A stretch of DNA of 42,951 nucleotides from assembly GCA_018064565.1 (NCBI GenBank), contig JAGHVA010000058.1:1-42951 (forward strand), read 5' to 3'. The notes beneath the pieces are model-generated. The model was not told the origin of the DNA. It did no database searches and was given only the letters and a program-made list of their open reading frames with translations. The stretch is from Candidatus Colimorpha onthohippi. Lineage in GTDB: Bacteria; Bacteroidota; Bacteroidia; Bacteroidales; P3. Shown in pieces: positions 1 to 8,869 of this stretch. How positions within the stretch are numbered: the stretch's first letter is position 1; each line of letters begins with the position of its first letter. The position numbers and the translations under genes were made by a program.

Positions 1-46
1 GTCTAACTCACTCATCACCGACAAAACGCTCAACCTACATACCAAA

Positions 47-619
47 TTAGCACAACCCATTGAATCCCATAAACGCCATAGCTAAAATACCCGCTGTAAC
101 CAATGCGATAGGCACCCCCTCCATACCTTTGGGGACACCCGTAAGTTCCATCTGCTCACGCAGACCTGCAAATATAACCAATGCCAACGTAAAACCGATG
201 GCGATGCTCACCGAATAGATTACACTCTCCGTCAGTGTCATTCCTTTCTGAACCACCAGCAACGCCACGCCCAACACAGCGCAATTGGTCGTGATTAACG
301 GCAAGAATACCCCCAATGTCTGATACATCGACGGAGCAATTTTTTTCAGCACAATCTCAACCATCTGCACCAGACCTGCAATCACCAATATATAAGCTAT
401 TGTCTGCAGATAGGCCAAATTCAATGGTAACAGCACATAATAGTACAATAGGTAGGTAACAAACGTAGCCAACAGCATCACAAACAATACCGCTGCTCCC
501 ATGCCGATCGAACTCTTTACATTTTTGGATACCCCCAAAAACGGACAGATGCCCAAAAATTGCGCCAAAACGACATTATTGACAAAGATGGCGCCTATTA
601 TCAGCGTAAAAAAATTCAT
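47..619 (-). CDS. rnfA: Electron transport complex subunit RnfA/RsxA (integral membrane)
   Basis: 190 aa; MNFFTLIIGAIFVNNVVLAQFLGICPFLGVSK and LPLITTNCAVLGVALL are characteristic RnfA/NqrE-family motifs; multiple TM segments. Confidence 0.95.
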   Translation of the reverse strand: MNFFTLIIGAIFVNNVVLAQFLGICPFLGVSKNVKSSIGMGAAVLFVMLLATFVTYLLYYYVLLPLNLAYLQTIAYILVIAGLVQMVEIVLKKIAPSMYQTLGVFLPLITTNCAVLGVALLVVQKGMTLTESVIYSVSIAIGFTLALVIFAGLREQMELTGVPKGMEGVPIALVTAGILAMAFMGFNGLC

Positions 620-700
620 ATTTAGTCCTATGATTTATAAAACAAACCGCAGCAACTCTGCGCTACAATCCATGTGCAAATATACATCTTATTTTCAATA

Positions 701-1474
701 TCACACCAAGTGGAACAATTCCATGGCATTTTCTGTTGTCTGCCGAGCCACTTCTTCCAACGTAATATCCTTGATTCCAGCCAGACATCGCGCCACGTCG
801 GGCAGAAACGATGGTTCGTTCTGCTTTCCGCGATGCGGTACAGGTGCCAAATAGGGTGCATCTGTCTCTAAAACAATGCCACTTAATGGGATTTTTTTAA
901 CTATATCTGGCAACAGCGACTTCTTGTAAGTCAGCACACCTCCAATACCAAGACAAAAACCCATTTCCAACGCCACCTGTGCTTGATCCAAAGTTCCACC
1001 AAAACAGTGAAGGACTCCTTTCCACACAGGCTTGTTGATGTCATCCAATAGGTCGAACAACTCACCATACGCATTCCGAACGTGTAAGGCGACTGGTTTA
1101 TTCAATTCATCTGCCCACCGCAACTGGTGTCGCAAAGCCGACATCTGCTGATCACGATAGGATGTGTCCCAATAGAAGTCAAGACCTATCTCACCAACCC
1201 CCACATAACTATCTGGATTATTGTACAGCCAATCATGCGCCAATGACAACTGACTCTCATAATCATCGCTCACTGATGTGGGATGCAACCCCATCATCTG
1301 ATACATAGTGTCGGGATATGCCACCGCCAAATCCCACTGCCGCTGATAAGTATCTCCATCTATTGCTGGCAACAACAACCTATTTACACCAGCCTGAAAA
1401 GCCCTGCTAATCACAGCATCTCGACACTGGTCGAATTCCTCACAATAGATATGTGTGTGGGTATCTACGAACAT
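701..1474 (-). CDS. TatD family metal-dependent hydrolase
   Basis: 257 aa; MFVDTHTHIYCEEF, GVGEIGLDFYWD, LHCFGGT and LETDAPYLAPVPHRGKQNEPSF motifs of TatD DNases. Confidence 0.95.
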   Translation of the reverse strand: MFVDTHTHIYCEEFDQCRDAVISRAFQAGVNRLLLPAIDGDTYQRQWDLAVAYPDTMYQMMGLHPTSVSDDYESQLSLAHDWLYNNPDSYVGVGEIGLDFYWDTSYRDQQMSALRHQLRWADELNKPVALHVRNAYGELFDLLDDINKPVWKGVLHCFGGTLDQAQVALEMGFCLGIGGVLTYKKSLLPDIVKKIPLSGIVLETDAPYLAPVPHRGKQNEPSFLPDVARCLAGIKDITLEEVARQTTENAMELFHLV

Positions 1475-2253
1475 GGCACCGTTTTTGATTTATGCTTATT
1501 CATAACAATCCAATCAGATATTGCATCATAAACCGATTGCAACTGTTCGTCTCCATCCAGCATTCCCCGATGGCGGCTCATGGTAGCTACATCACCGCGC
1601 ACCGCTGGACCAGTTTGCTGCAACCACACATTATCACACATTGCCTTCTCCATCGTAGTCTTGATAATAGGATACAGCAATTCAAACGGAATGCCTTTGC
1701 TTTGCAGCAGCGATTGAGCGGAAGCATTCAGCGCATTGACAAAATTGTTCACCAACACGCTACACAAATGCGCCCAACTACGCTGTGCACCATCCAAGCA
1801 ATAACAATAACGCGACACCGACATTGCCAATTGCTGGATTAGCCCAACTGCCTCCTCGCTGCATCCTTCAATACAAAACGGCAACTGGCTATAATCCATA
1901 GCCACCCCACGAACGAATGTTTGTGGAGCCCACAACACCCCATACAAATCGCAAACTCCGCGCAGCACCTCTATAGGAGCACAACCAGATGTGTGCAACA
2001 ACAACCGAGCACAACCAGGACGCAACTCGCCCACCACACTGGGAATCACATCATCACTCACAGCCAAGATACACACATCAACATCCCCAAGGCTTGACAC
2101 TTTTTGCAGAGAATCAGCCCCAACAACAGACGACAATTGTGCAGCATGCTCGATATTTGGGGAGCATATCTGCACAATTGAGTGCCCCGATGCACTGAAT
2201 GCCAATGCCAAATGGGTGGCTACATTGCCCGAGCCGACAAAACTGATTTTCAT
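1465..2253 (-). CDS. Rossmann-like / DUF2520 domain protein (NADP-binding, ProC-like)
   Basis: 262 aa; N-terminal ISFVGSGNVATHLALAFSASGH nucleotide-binding motif; stop overlaps the tatD start. Confidence 0.85.
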   Translation of the reverse strand: MKISFVGSGNVATHLALAFSASGHSIVQICSPNIEHAAQLSSVVGADSLQKVSSLGDVDVCILAVSDDVIPSVVGELRPGCARLLLHTSGCAPIEVLRGVCDLYGVLWAPQTFVRGVAMDYSQLPFCIEGCSEEAVGLIQQLAMSVSRYCYCLDGAQRSWAHLCSVLVNNFVNALNASAQSLLQSKGIPFELLYPIIKTTMEKAMCDNVWLQQTGPAVRGDVATMSRHRGMLDGDEQLQSVYDAISDWIVMNKHKSKTVPCS

Positions 2254-2474
2254 CAGTCGTCATCGTCATCTAAACCCAAATCATCCACCGATGGACAATC
2301 GGGCCAGATATCCACTATGCTTGTATATACCTCATCTTCATCTTCTATCTCCTGAAGATTCTCAATCAGTTCCAGCGGAACACCTGTCCGCTGCGCATAG
2401 TCAATCAGTTCAGCTTTGGTGGCAGGCCAAGGCGCATCTTCTAATCTTGATGCCAAATCTAACGTGATATACAT
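2253..2474 (-). CDS. DUF2795-like small acidic protein
   Basis: 73 aa; LASRLEDAPWPATKAELIDYAQRTGVPLELIENLQEI resembles the DUF2795 pattern; acidic DDDDD tail; abuts the DUF2520 gene. Confidence 0.75.
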   Translation of the reverse strand: MYITLDLASRLEDAPWPATKAELIDYAQRTGVPLELIENLQEIEDEDEVYTSIVDIWPDCPSVDDLGLDDDDD

Positions 2475-2574
2475 AATTCAAATAATAAATATTATCCAGT
2501 AAAAAAAACACCATAGTGTAAGCGATACTATAAAAAACACTTATCTACTGTGGGATAAGACTCAAATTGGCGTG

Positions 2575-2582
2575 CAAAAGTA
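2575..2582 (-). promoter_or_regulatory. Candidate Bacteroidota -7 element (TACTTTTG on minus strand)
   Basis: CAAAAGTA on + strand matches TAnnTTTG; CCAA (TTGG) about 20 bp upstream; lies upstream of the DUF2795/DUF2520/tatD genes. Confidence 0.5.
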
Positions 2583-2635
2583 ATAAATTGTTTTTATATA
2601 TCCAACACTAATATTTATTTTTCGCTGCCAACATA

Positions 2636-3211
2636 CTATTGCCCAACCTTGACACAATGCTCCTCGATTTTCTCCAACTGCAAAACTCGGCGCGATAGCA
2701 TAAACAGATAATCAGACAGCCGATTGATGAATATCAATACTCCATCGCTGACCACCGCACACTCTGACAACGAGACAATCCTGCGCTCGGCTCTACGACA
2801 CACACATCTTGCCACATGACCTTGCGCCGATGCCACACTACCTCCTGGCAACACAAAACTCTCCAACGGAGGCAATAGACTGGTCATCTCATCAATTTTG
2901 CGTTCAATATAACCAACCTGTGCCACTCCGATCTGCGGGAATCGGCTACACAAAACCTCATCCTCTGTAGCCAACAATGTCTGAATATCAAACAGCACCC
3001 GCTGCACATATTTGAGATCCTCGTATATAGCCACTGATATTGGTTTAATATATTCCCCCAACAACGATATTTGAGCATTCAACTCGTCCACTGTGCCATA
3101 AGCTTCAACACGTATATCATTTTTGCGGACTCGAGCACCCCCAACCAACGACGTATCGCCTTTGTCTCCCGTTTTTGTGTAAATCATCTTACCCTTAAAA
3201 CTAAATGTCAA
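2636..3211 (-). CDS. Cob(I)yrinic acid a,c-diamide adenosyltransferase, PduO type
   Basis: 191 aa; MIYTKTGDKGDTSLVGGARVRKNDIRVEAYGTVDELNAQI, LPGG, CRRAERRIV and NRLSDYLFMLSR motifs; start probably the internal MIYTKTGD. Confidence 0.95.
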   Translation of the reverse strand: MTFSFKGKMIYTKTGDKGDTSLVGGARVRKNDIRVEAYGTVDELNAQISLLGEYIKPISVAIYEDLKYVQRVLFDIQTLLATEDEVLCSRFPQIGVAQVGYIERKIDEMTSLLPPLESFVLPGGSVASAQGHVARCVCRRAERRIVSLSECAVVSDGVLIFINRLSDYLFMLSRRVLQLEKIEEHCVKVGQ

Positions 3212-3221
3212 AATTAAGACA

Positions 3222-3473
3222 CTACACCCGTTCTACACATTTCACTTCAGGGATAGCCTTCTTGATGGCAGACTCTATCCCTTGCTTGAGTGTCTGCATC
3301 GCATGTGGACAAGACCCGCAGTGGCCTTTTAGACGAACCATCACAACTCCTTCGTTAGTCATATCCACATACTCCACATCACCGCCATCTTGCATCAGAT
3401 ATGGTCGGATTTGCTCTAACGCGTTTTTCACCTTTTGCTCAACTGTGTTTTTTTCTTGATCTGTCATACCCAA
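3222..3473 (-). CDS. NifU family Fe-S scaffold protein (C-terminal NifU domain only)
   Basis: 83 aa; IRPYLMQDGGDVEYVDM and LKGHCGSCPHAMQTLKQGIE (CxxC) motifs. Confidence 0.95.
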   Translation of the reverse strand: MGMTDQEKNTVEQKVKNALEQIRPYLMQDGGDVEYVDMTNEGVVMVRLKGHCGSCPHAMQTLKQGIESAIKKAIPEVKCVERV

Positions 3474-3503
3474 CGTATTATTCAGTTATTTTTTTCCATT
3501 TTA

Positions 3504-4571
3504 CTATTCTGCCTTAACCCTACATATAGCACGTATGGTATTCTCTGCCAACTGCATAAAAGCATCACTCTCGGGGGTAGATTCATCGCTCCAAAGCGAC
3601 ACGGGTTTACCGCTGTCTCCACTCTCAGCGATACTTTGCACCAGCGGAATCTCACCCAGCAGTTCTATACCCATCTTCTCCGCCAACTTACGGCAACCTC
3701 CATTACCAAAGATATAGTATTTGTTGTTTGGCAACTCAGCTGGCGTAAAATATGCCATATTCTCCACAAAACCCAACACTGGGATGTTAATATTCTCATT
3801 TCTAAACATCTCTACACCCCTAACTACATCCGCCAAAGCAACCTGCTGCGGAGTGCTGACTATTATAGCACCCGACACTGGCAACGTTTGAGCAATCGTA
3901 AGTTGAATATCACCCGTTCCAGGAGGCATATCTACTACCAAATAATCTATCTCTTCCCACCATGTCTCCGTGACAATCTGCTTCAACGCATTGCTTGCCA
4001 TCGGCCCCCTCCACACAATTGCTTTGTCTGGATCAACCAAAAAACCTACACTCATCAGTTTGATTCCATATTTCTCAATAGGCATCATATAGGTTTTACC
4101 ATCATGTTCCTCTCCATACACATCTTGACTTGACACATCGAACATGATAGGAATTGATGGCCCATAAATATCTGCATCTACTAATGCTACTCGAGCACCT
4201 GTCTTTGCCAACGATACCGCAAGATTTACAGCTACCGTACTTTTACCCACACCACCTTTGCCAGACGCCACTAAAATCGTATTTTTGATACCAGGGAAGA
4301 GGTCGCGAGGGTTAGCCTGCTGCGGCTGACGTGATGTAAGATTGATTGACACCTCAGCATTACGATCAACATATTCATGAATTGCCTCGACACAAGCATC
4401 GCTCATGTGTTTTTTCATCGGGCAAGCAGGTGTGGTCAACACCAAATCAAACGACACCTTTAGCCCTTCTACCGCGATATTCTCAATCATTCCCAACGAT
4501 GTGAGACTCTGTCCCAAATCAGGATCATCCACATGGCTTAACGCCATCTCTATTTGTGTAGTTGTTATCAT
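3504..4571 (-). CDS. Mrp/NBP35 family iron-sulfur cluster carrier ATPase
   Basis: 355 aa; MIP18-like N-terminus plus VASGKGGVGKSTVAVNLAVSLA, DADIYGPSIP and DMPPGTGDIQLTI. Confidence 0.96.
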   Translation of the reverse strand: MITTTQIEMALSHVDDPDLGQSLTSLGMIENIAVEGLKVSFDLVLTTPACPMKKHMSDACVEAIHEYVDRNAEVSINLTSRQPQQANPRDLFPGIKNTILVASGKGGVGKSTVAVNLAVSLAKTGARVALVDADIYGPSIPIMFDVSSQDVYGEEHDGKTYMMPIEKYGIKLMSVGFLVDPDKAIVWRGPMASNALKQIVTETWWEEIDYLVVDMPPGTGDIQLTIAQTLPVSGAIIVSTPQQVALADVVRGVEMFRNENINIPVLGFVENMAYFTPAELPNNKYYIFGNGGCRKLAEKMGIELLGEIPLVQSIAESGDSGKPVSLWSDESTPESDAFMQLAENTIRAICRVKAE

Positions 4572-4646
4572 TTTTCATTATTGTTATTACACAACTATAA
4601 GCTTGAACAACCTATCGCCGCCCAATGCTTTAGTTGACATATACTC

Positions 4647-5696
4647 TTAGTTTCCAAACAATTCCTTGAGTTTGGCAGCCAGTTCGCCACCACGGAGGTT
4701 GCGTGCAATAATCTTACCATCCTTGCCTATCAAAACCGTGCTCGGCACCGACGAAATCCCGTAGGTCTTACCGCCCGTTGAGGACCAGCCACTCAAATCG
4801 CTCACATGATTCTCCCACTCCAATCCATCCTCTGCTATCGCCTTAGCCCAGGCATCTTTGCTTTTATCAAGCGAGACGCTGTAGATATCAAAACCTTGCG
4901 CATGATATTTCTTATATAAGCTGACAACATTAGGATTTTCCTTTCGGCAAGGACCACACCATGAAGCCCAAAAATCCAATAGCACAATCTTGCCACGCAA
5001 ATCGCTCAACTTACGAATCTTTCCCGTCATATCTTTCATAGCAATATCAGGAGCATCCATACCCGCTACTACCGAAGTCTTGAGTTTGCCGTCTATATGG
5101 CGCACAAACTCATTGTCAGCATACCTGTCATACAGCCTATCACGGACCAACTTGTACAAGCCGCCATACTCATTGAACTGCTCTTCAAAAAAGGTAACCA
5201 AAAAAGCACTCATAATACAATCGCTGAACTCTGTGATAATCTCTTCCACATTGGTACGGAGATTCCACTGCGAAGCCTCATCCTGCCCACTTGGGATCAG
5301 GTTGTTGAAACGCCTATACTCTTCCATATTGCGAGAACCTTCTGTCTTTGTAATTCTCAGGTGCCCATACATGGCAGAATACCGCATGTTCAAAGTAACC
5401 GACTCGTTAGGCAACAAAAACACATGCACATCTGGACAACGGTCTATCGAGAAATTCATGACAAAGAAAGTTGCAGAACTCACATTGACAGGCATCAAAT
5501 AACGGCCGTTTTCGGTAATGGTAACCGAGTCGGTCTTAATAAATTTGTTTCCCTGAACCTGACGAAGATACATTTTTGTTCCACTTGGCAAACCACTGAC
5601 AACACCTTGTAATGTAGCTTGTTGCGCACATACATATCCAATGGCGACAAAGAATGTCAATACAAATACAATACGTTTCATTTCAATCCTTAACAT
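4647..5696 (-). CDS. TlpA-like thioredoxin/AhpC-TSA family protein, exported, with DUF4369-like N-terminus
   Basis: 349 aa; signal peptide (MKRIVFVLTFFVAIGYVCAQ); VLLDFWASWCGPCRKENPNV redox motif. Confidence 0.92.
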   Translation of the reverse strand: MLRIEMKRIVFVLTFFVAIGYVCAQQATLQGVVSGLPSGTKMYLRQVQGNKFIKTDSVTITENGRYLMPVNVSSATFFVMNFSIDRCPDVHVFLLPNESVTLNMRYSAMYGHLRITKTEGSRNMEEYRRFNNLIPSGQDEASQWNLRTNVEEIITEFSDCIMSAFLVTFFEEQFNEYGGLYKLVRDRLYDRYADNEFVRHIDGKLKTSVVAGMDAPDIAMKDMTGKIRKLSDLRGKIVLLDFWASWCGPCRKENPNVVSLYKKYHAQGFDIYSVSLDKSKDAWAKAIAEDGLEWENHVSDLSGWSSTGGKTYGISSVPSTVLIGKDGKIIARNLRGGELAAKLKELFGN

Positions 5697-5703
5697 TATG
5701 TTA

Positions 5704-7317
5704 TTACTTTATTTCAGTCAAAACCGATTGAAGAGATTTGTCAATAGTTACATTCACCTTGTAATACCCCTCCACTCCATAAAGATACTCTGCTACACAC
5801 GCTTTGAACATTGTTTCTACCCTTGACCTAAATTTCCCCAAGTCTGGGTAACTCAATTTAACACAAACTCCCCTACTTGCGCCAGACGCCAATAGCTTAT
5901 CGACCATATCGTCTGGCGTACGAAAACGATTGGCAAAACTATTGAGATTTACATACTGCTTAACCAATTGAGGATAGCACGATGCTGCATAACAATATGC
6001 CGCACTATCTATCACACCGCTGTTAACCAACTGGTTACAACACCCGATTACACTATCTTTTGGATACGGCAACAAACGATCAGGATAAATTCCACCTCCG
6101 CCATACACTATGCGCCCCTTTTGAGTGTAATAACGCGTGGTATCAGTAAGTCTCATAACAGCAGAGTCAGCTGAGTTCTCCTCAAGCAACTGGTTCAAAA
6201 AATCTGTATAGTACTCATCTGTTCCTTTGTTGTATGGTCGCTGTATGCAACGTCCCGATGGGGTGTAATAACGAGCTACTGTGAGCCACACCGCCGAACC
6301 ATCCTGAAAGTCGAACTGCCTTTGTACCAACCCCTTACCGAATGTTCTGCGGCCATAGATAACTCCACGATCGTTATCCTGCACAGCACCACTGACCACC
6401 TCACTGGCACTGGCCGAAAACTCATCCACCAACACTACCAACTCAACTGACTGATACTTGCCCTTACCATCTGCCCTAAATTCATTTCTGCGCTGGTGCG
6501 CCCCCTCTGCGTAAACAATAAGATCGCCTTTTTTAAGAAACTCATTGCATATTTCAACTGCCATTTCAAGCACACCACCACCATTGGAACGTAAATCCAA
6601 TACAAGTTTTTGCATTCCCGCCGACCGCAGCTCCTCCATCGCTTCAGAGAACTCTGCATAGGTAGTTTCAGAAAATCGACTTAGATTGATATATCCCGTC
6701 TTGCTACCAAGCATACCATAATATAAAATACTATGAGTAGGGATCATGGATCGCTTCAACATCACGGTCTCCATTTTTTTCTGCCCCTGACGCAATATTC
6801 CCAAGGAGACCCGAGTGCGATTGGCTCCTCGAATACGGCTGATTACATCTTCGATACGCATGCTAACTCCCGAAACGGTATCCTCATTCACTGTAACGAT
6901 ACGGTCGCCCACTCTAAGTCCGGCTGCTGCCGCAGGACCATCAGGCATGGCATGCACAATGCACACCGTATCACCATACTTACGCAACATAGCACCAATG
7001 CCACCAAACTCACCCTGGATTTCCTCACTTTGACGCCTTATCTCCTCTTTGGAGAAATAATGACAATGGGGGTCTAACCCCGACATCATCATACCCAACA
7101 CATCTTCTGCAAGCGAATCTCGCGTCTTGGCATCCACATACTCATCACACACCAAGTCGATCATACTTTCCACTTTAGCCCCTATCGACCCTGATGCCAT
7201 GGAGGAATGGCTCCTACTGAAAATCTTAGGGCCCAATATCCAACCCAAAATGATGCCTACAATCAGCATCAAAAACAACGACCTTAGCGAATATCCGTAA
7301 TTTGAGTTCTCATTCAC
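5704..7317 (-). CDS. S41 family C-terminal processing peptidase (PDZ + protease)
   Basis: ORF track 5704..7380 (558 aa). PDZ GGIGAMLRKYGDTVCIVHAMPDGPAAAAGLRVGDRIV; catalytic VVLVDEFSASASEVVSGAVQDNDRGVIYGRRTFGKG. The predicted promoter at 7341..7348 lies inside the longest ORF, so a GTG start at 7317 is proposed. Confidence 0.9.
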   Translation of the reverse strand: MNENSNYGYSLRSLFLMLIVGIILGWILGPKIFSRSHSSMASGSIGAKVESMIDLVCDEYVDAKTRDSLAEDVLGMMMSGLDPHCHYFSKEEIRRQSEEIQGEFGGIGAMLRKYGDTVCIVHAMPDGPAAAAGLRVGDRIVTVNEDTVSGVSMRIEDVISRIRGANRTRVSLGILRQGQKKMETVMLKRSMIPTHSILYYGMLGSKTGYINLSRFSETTYAEFSEAMEELRSAGMQKLVLDLRSNGGGVLEMAVEICNEFLKKGDLIVYAEGAHQRRNEFRADGKGKYQSVELVVLVDEFSASASEVVSGAVQDNDRGVIYGRRTFGKGLVQRQFDFQDGSAVWLTVARYYTPSGRCIQRPYNKGTDEYYTDFLNQLLEENSADSAVMRLTDTTRYYTQKGRIVYGGGGIYPDRLLPYPKDSVIGCCNQLVNSGVIDSAAYCYAASCYPQLVKQYVNLNSFANRFRTPDDMVDKLLASGASRGVCVKLSYPDLGKFRSRVETMFKACVAEYLYGVEGYYKVNVTIDKSLQSVLTEIK

Positions 7318-7340
7318 AATACTAAACAATTTTGACGATG

Positions 7341-7348
7341 CAAAGATA
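7341..7348 (-). promoter_or_regulatory. Candidate Bacteroidota -7 element (TATCTTTG, minus)
   Basis: CAAAGATA on + strand; 24 nt upstream of the proposed GTG start of the S41 peptidase. Confidence 0.6.
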
Positions 7349-7411
7349 CAAAATAATTGCAACATATCAACGAAACGCACTCACGCTATACATTAGATGA
7401 AATAAAAATTG

Positions 7412-7419
7412 TAACTTTG
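7412..7419 (+). promoter_or_regulatory. Candidate Bacteroidota -7 element (TAACTTTG)
   Basis: TAnnTTTG match 62 nt before the ATG at 7481; no clear -33 element. Confidence 0.5.
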
Positions 7420-7480
7420 CACACGCATTCTAATGCAGATTCAACTTGTCTATTTAGCAAACTAACAACAATTAAACAGT

Positions 7481-8152
7481 ATGGACTTAAACGAATCTCT
7501 CAAAAAACTTGTTTTTGAAAAAAGCCAATTGAAACAACTTGTATATAGCAACACGCTACAGGCCTTCAAACAATTTCATGACACCACCGCAGAAATTATA
7601 TCGCTGTTTGAATCTGAAAATCAGAGTAGCAGTCATGTTGTAAATTTCAAATTCTCAGACCGTGGCGATTTTGAATTTGAAGTCCAATTTGCAGGCGATA
7701 TATTGGTATTTCTCATGCACACAAATGTGTTTGAGATACCTCGCAACCATGATTTGATGCGCACTCAGTACATACGTGAAGACACCACCCGATCATATTG
7801 CGGAATCATCCATATCTACAATTTCTTGGCCGACTCTTTCAAATATCAGCGAGACAACGACTTGGGGTACCTCATCGGCAGGATATTCATCAACAAAGAC
7901 CAGCATTACTTCATCGAGGGAAAACGCGAATTAGGTATGCTTTATAACAATTTTAATACCTCCGTACTTAATCAGGATGCTATCCAAAGCATCATCGAAT
8001 CAGCTATCGAATACACTACCAATTTTGACTTACTGACGCCTCCTTTTGATGAAATTAAGGTTATCCCTGTAGGCGAGATTCGCAACGACCTTGACAAAAA
8101 AAGCATAATCACAGCAAAACGTTTAGGCTTTAGATTTCAAGCAGATAATTAA
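7481..8152 (+). CDS. Conserved-looking cytosolic protein of unknown function
   Basis: 223 aa ORF with ATG start, upstream promoter-like element, no signal peptide or TM; no family recognised. Confidence 0.8.
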   Translation: MDLNESLKKLVFEKSQLKQLVYSNTLQAFKQFHDTTAEIISLFESENQSSSHVVNFKFSDRGDFEFEVQFAGDILVFLMHTNVFEIPRNHDLMRTQYIREDTTRSYCGIIHIYNFLADSFKYQRDNDLGYLIGRIFINKDQHYFIEGKRELGMLYNNFNTSVLNQDAIQSIIESAIEYTTNFDLLTPPFDEIKVIPVGEIRNDLDKKSIITAKRLGFRFQADN

Positions 8153-8202
8153 AAATGGGCGACCTACGCATAAAAGAAATTCACAATATAAGGTGAAAAA
8201 AT

Positions 8203-8233
8203 TTTGTCAATTTCAAAAAAGGTTGTACTTTTG
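8203..8233 (+). promoter_or_regulatory. Bacteroidota promoter TTTG-N19-TACTTTTG upstream of tRNA-Glu/rpsT
   Basis: -33 TTTG at 8203..8206 and -7 TACTTTTG at 8226..8233 with 19-nt spacer, matching the TTG-N19-TAnnTTTG consensus. Confidence 0.75.
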
Positions 8234-8274
8234 CACCCGCTTTTGAGACATGGTATGTCGCAAGAAGTGAGTCC

Positions 8275-8349
8275 GCTCCGATCGTCTAGCTGGCCCAGGA
8301 CGTAAGATTTTCATTCTTAAAATCGCGGGTTCGAATCCCGCTCGGAGTA
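8275..8349 (+). tRNA. tRNA-Glu (anticodon TTC)
   Basis: Cloverleaf by eye: acceptor GCTCCGA/TCGGAGT, anticodon stem TAAGA/TCTTA with loop TTTTCAT (anticodon TTC), T-arm GCGGGTTCGAATCCCGC; discriminator A, no encoded CCA. Confidence 0.96.
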
Positions 8350-8379
8350 CTAATAGAACAAAAAATCGTATTAACAATT

Positions 8380-8631
8380 ATGGCACACCACACGTCTGCA
8401 AAAAAAAGAATCCGTTCAACGGAGAAGAGAAGAGTTGAGAACCGTTACTACGCCAAGACCATGCGCAACGCTTTGCGTGATTTTCGCGCTTTAGAAGACA
8501 AAACTGTTGCTACTGAGAAGTTGCCCAAAATGGTTTCCATCATTGACAAGTTGGTCAAGCGTTCGATTATCCATAAGAACAAAGCTTCCAACCTCAAGTC
8601 AAAATTGATGCGTCAAGTGAACGCAATGTAA
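8380..8631 (+). CDS. rpsT: 30S ribosomal protein S20
   Basis: 83 aa; MAHHTSAKKRIRSTEKRRVENR...IIHKNKASNLKSKLMRQVNAM typical S20. Confidence 0.97.
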   Translation: MAHHTSAKKRIRSTEKRRVENRYYAKTMRNALRDFRALEDKTVATEKLPKMVSIIDKLVKRSIIHKNKASNLKSKLMRQVNAM

Positions 8632-8652
8632 ACTCAATCCTTTTGAAAATAT

Positions 8653-8684
8653 AGGCTGAATCCTTAGGGTTCAGCCTTTTTTTT
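8653..8684 (+). terminator. Rho-independent terminator after rpsT
   Basis: AGGCTGAA-TCCTTAGGG-TTCAGCCT followed by a T run. Confidence 0.9.
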
Positions 8685-8710
8685 ATGTGTAACACTCACC
8701 TAACTAAACT

Positions 8711-8869
8711 ATGGATAACTTTGCCGACATTGACTTTGAAACCGCCAAATGCTACAAGACAAGTATTTGTGCCGTGGGGGGCATGGTATGTTACAATGGA
8801 GACGACGGGGATACTCACTCTACCTCTTTCGAATCTGGCAATGCCCATAATTTGCGCATCGCCCAATAA
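8711..8869 (+). pseudogene. Truncated remnant of a DnaQ-like (DEDD) 3'-5' exonuclease gene
   Basis: Translation from ATG 8711: MDNFADIDFETAKCYKTSICAVGGMVCYNGD... resembles the exonuclease N-terminus and ExoI motif (FAAIDFETA...SVCSVG); homology stops near 8803, just before the 3' end of the convergent gene; stop at 8869. Confidence 0.7.

Noticed and set aside
2636-3211. Cobalamin riboswitch upstream of the adenosyltransferase gene
   Set aside because: Only about 10 nt separate it from the NifU-like gene and no cobalamin-box-like sequence is visible.
3435-4133. 232-aa + strand ORF
   Set aside because: Antisense to the Mrp ATPase gene with strong motif support; no coding evidence on the + strand.
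8275-8349. tRNA-Glu as a mobile-element integration site
   Set aside because: No integrase, no att-like direct repeat and no mobile genes nearby; rpsT follows directly under the same promoter.
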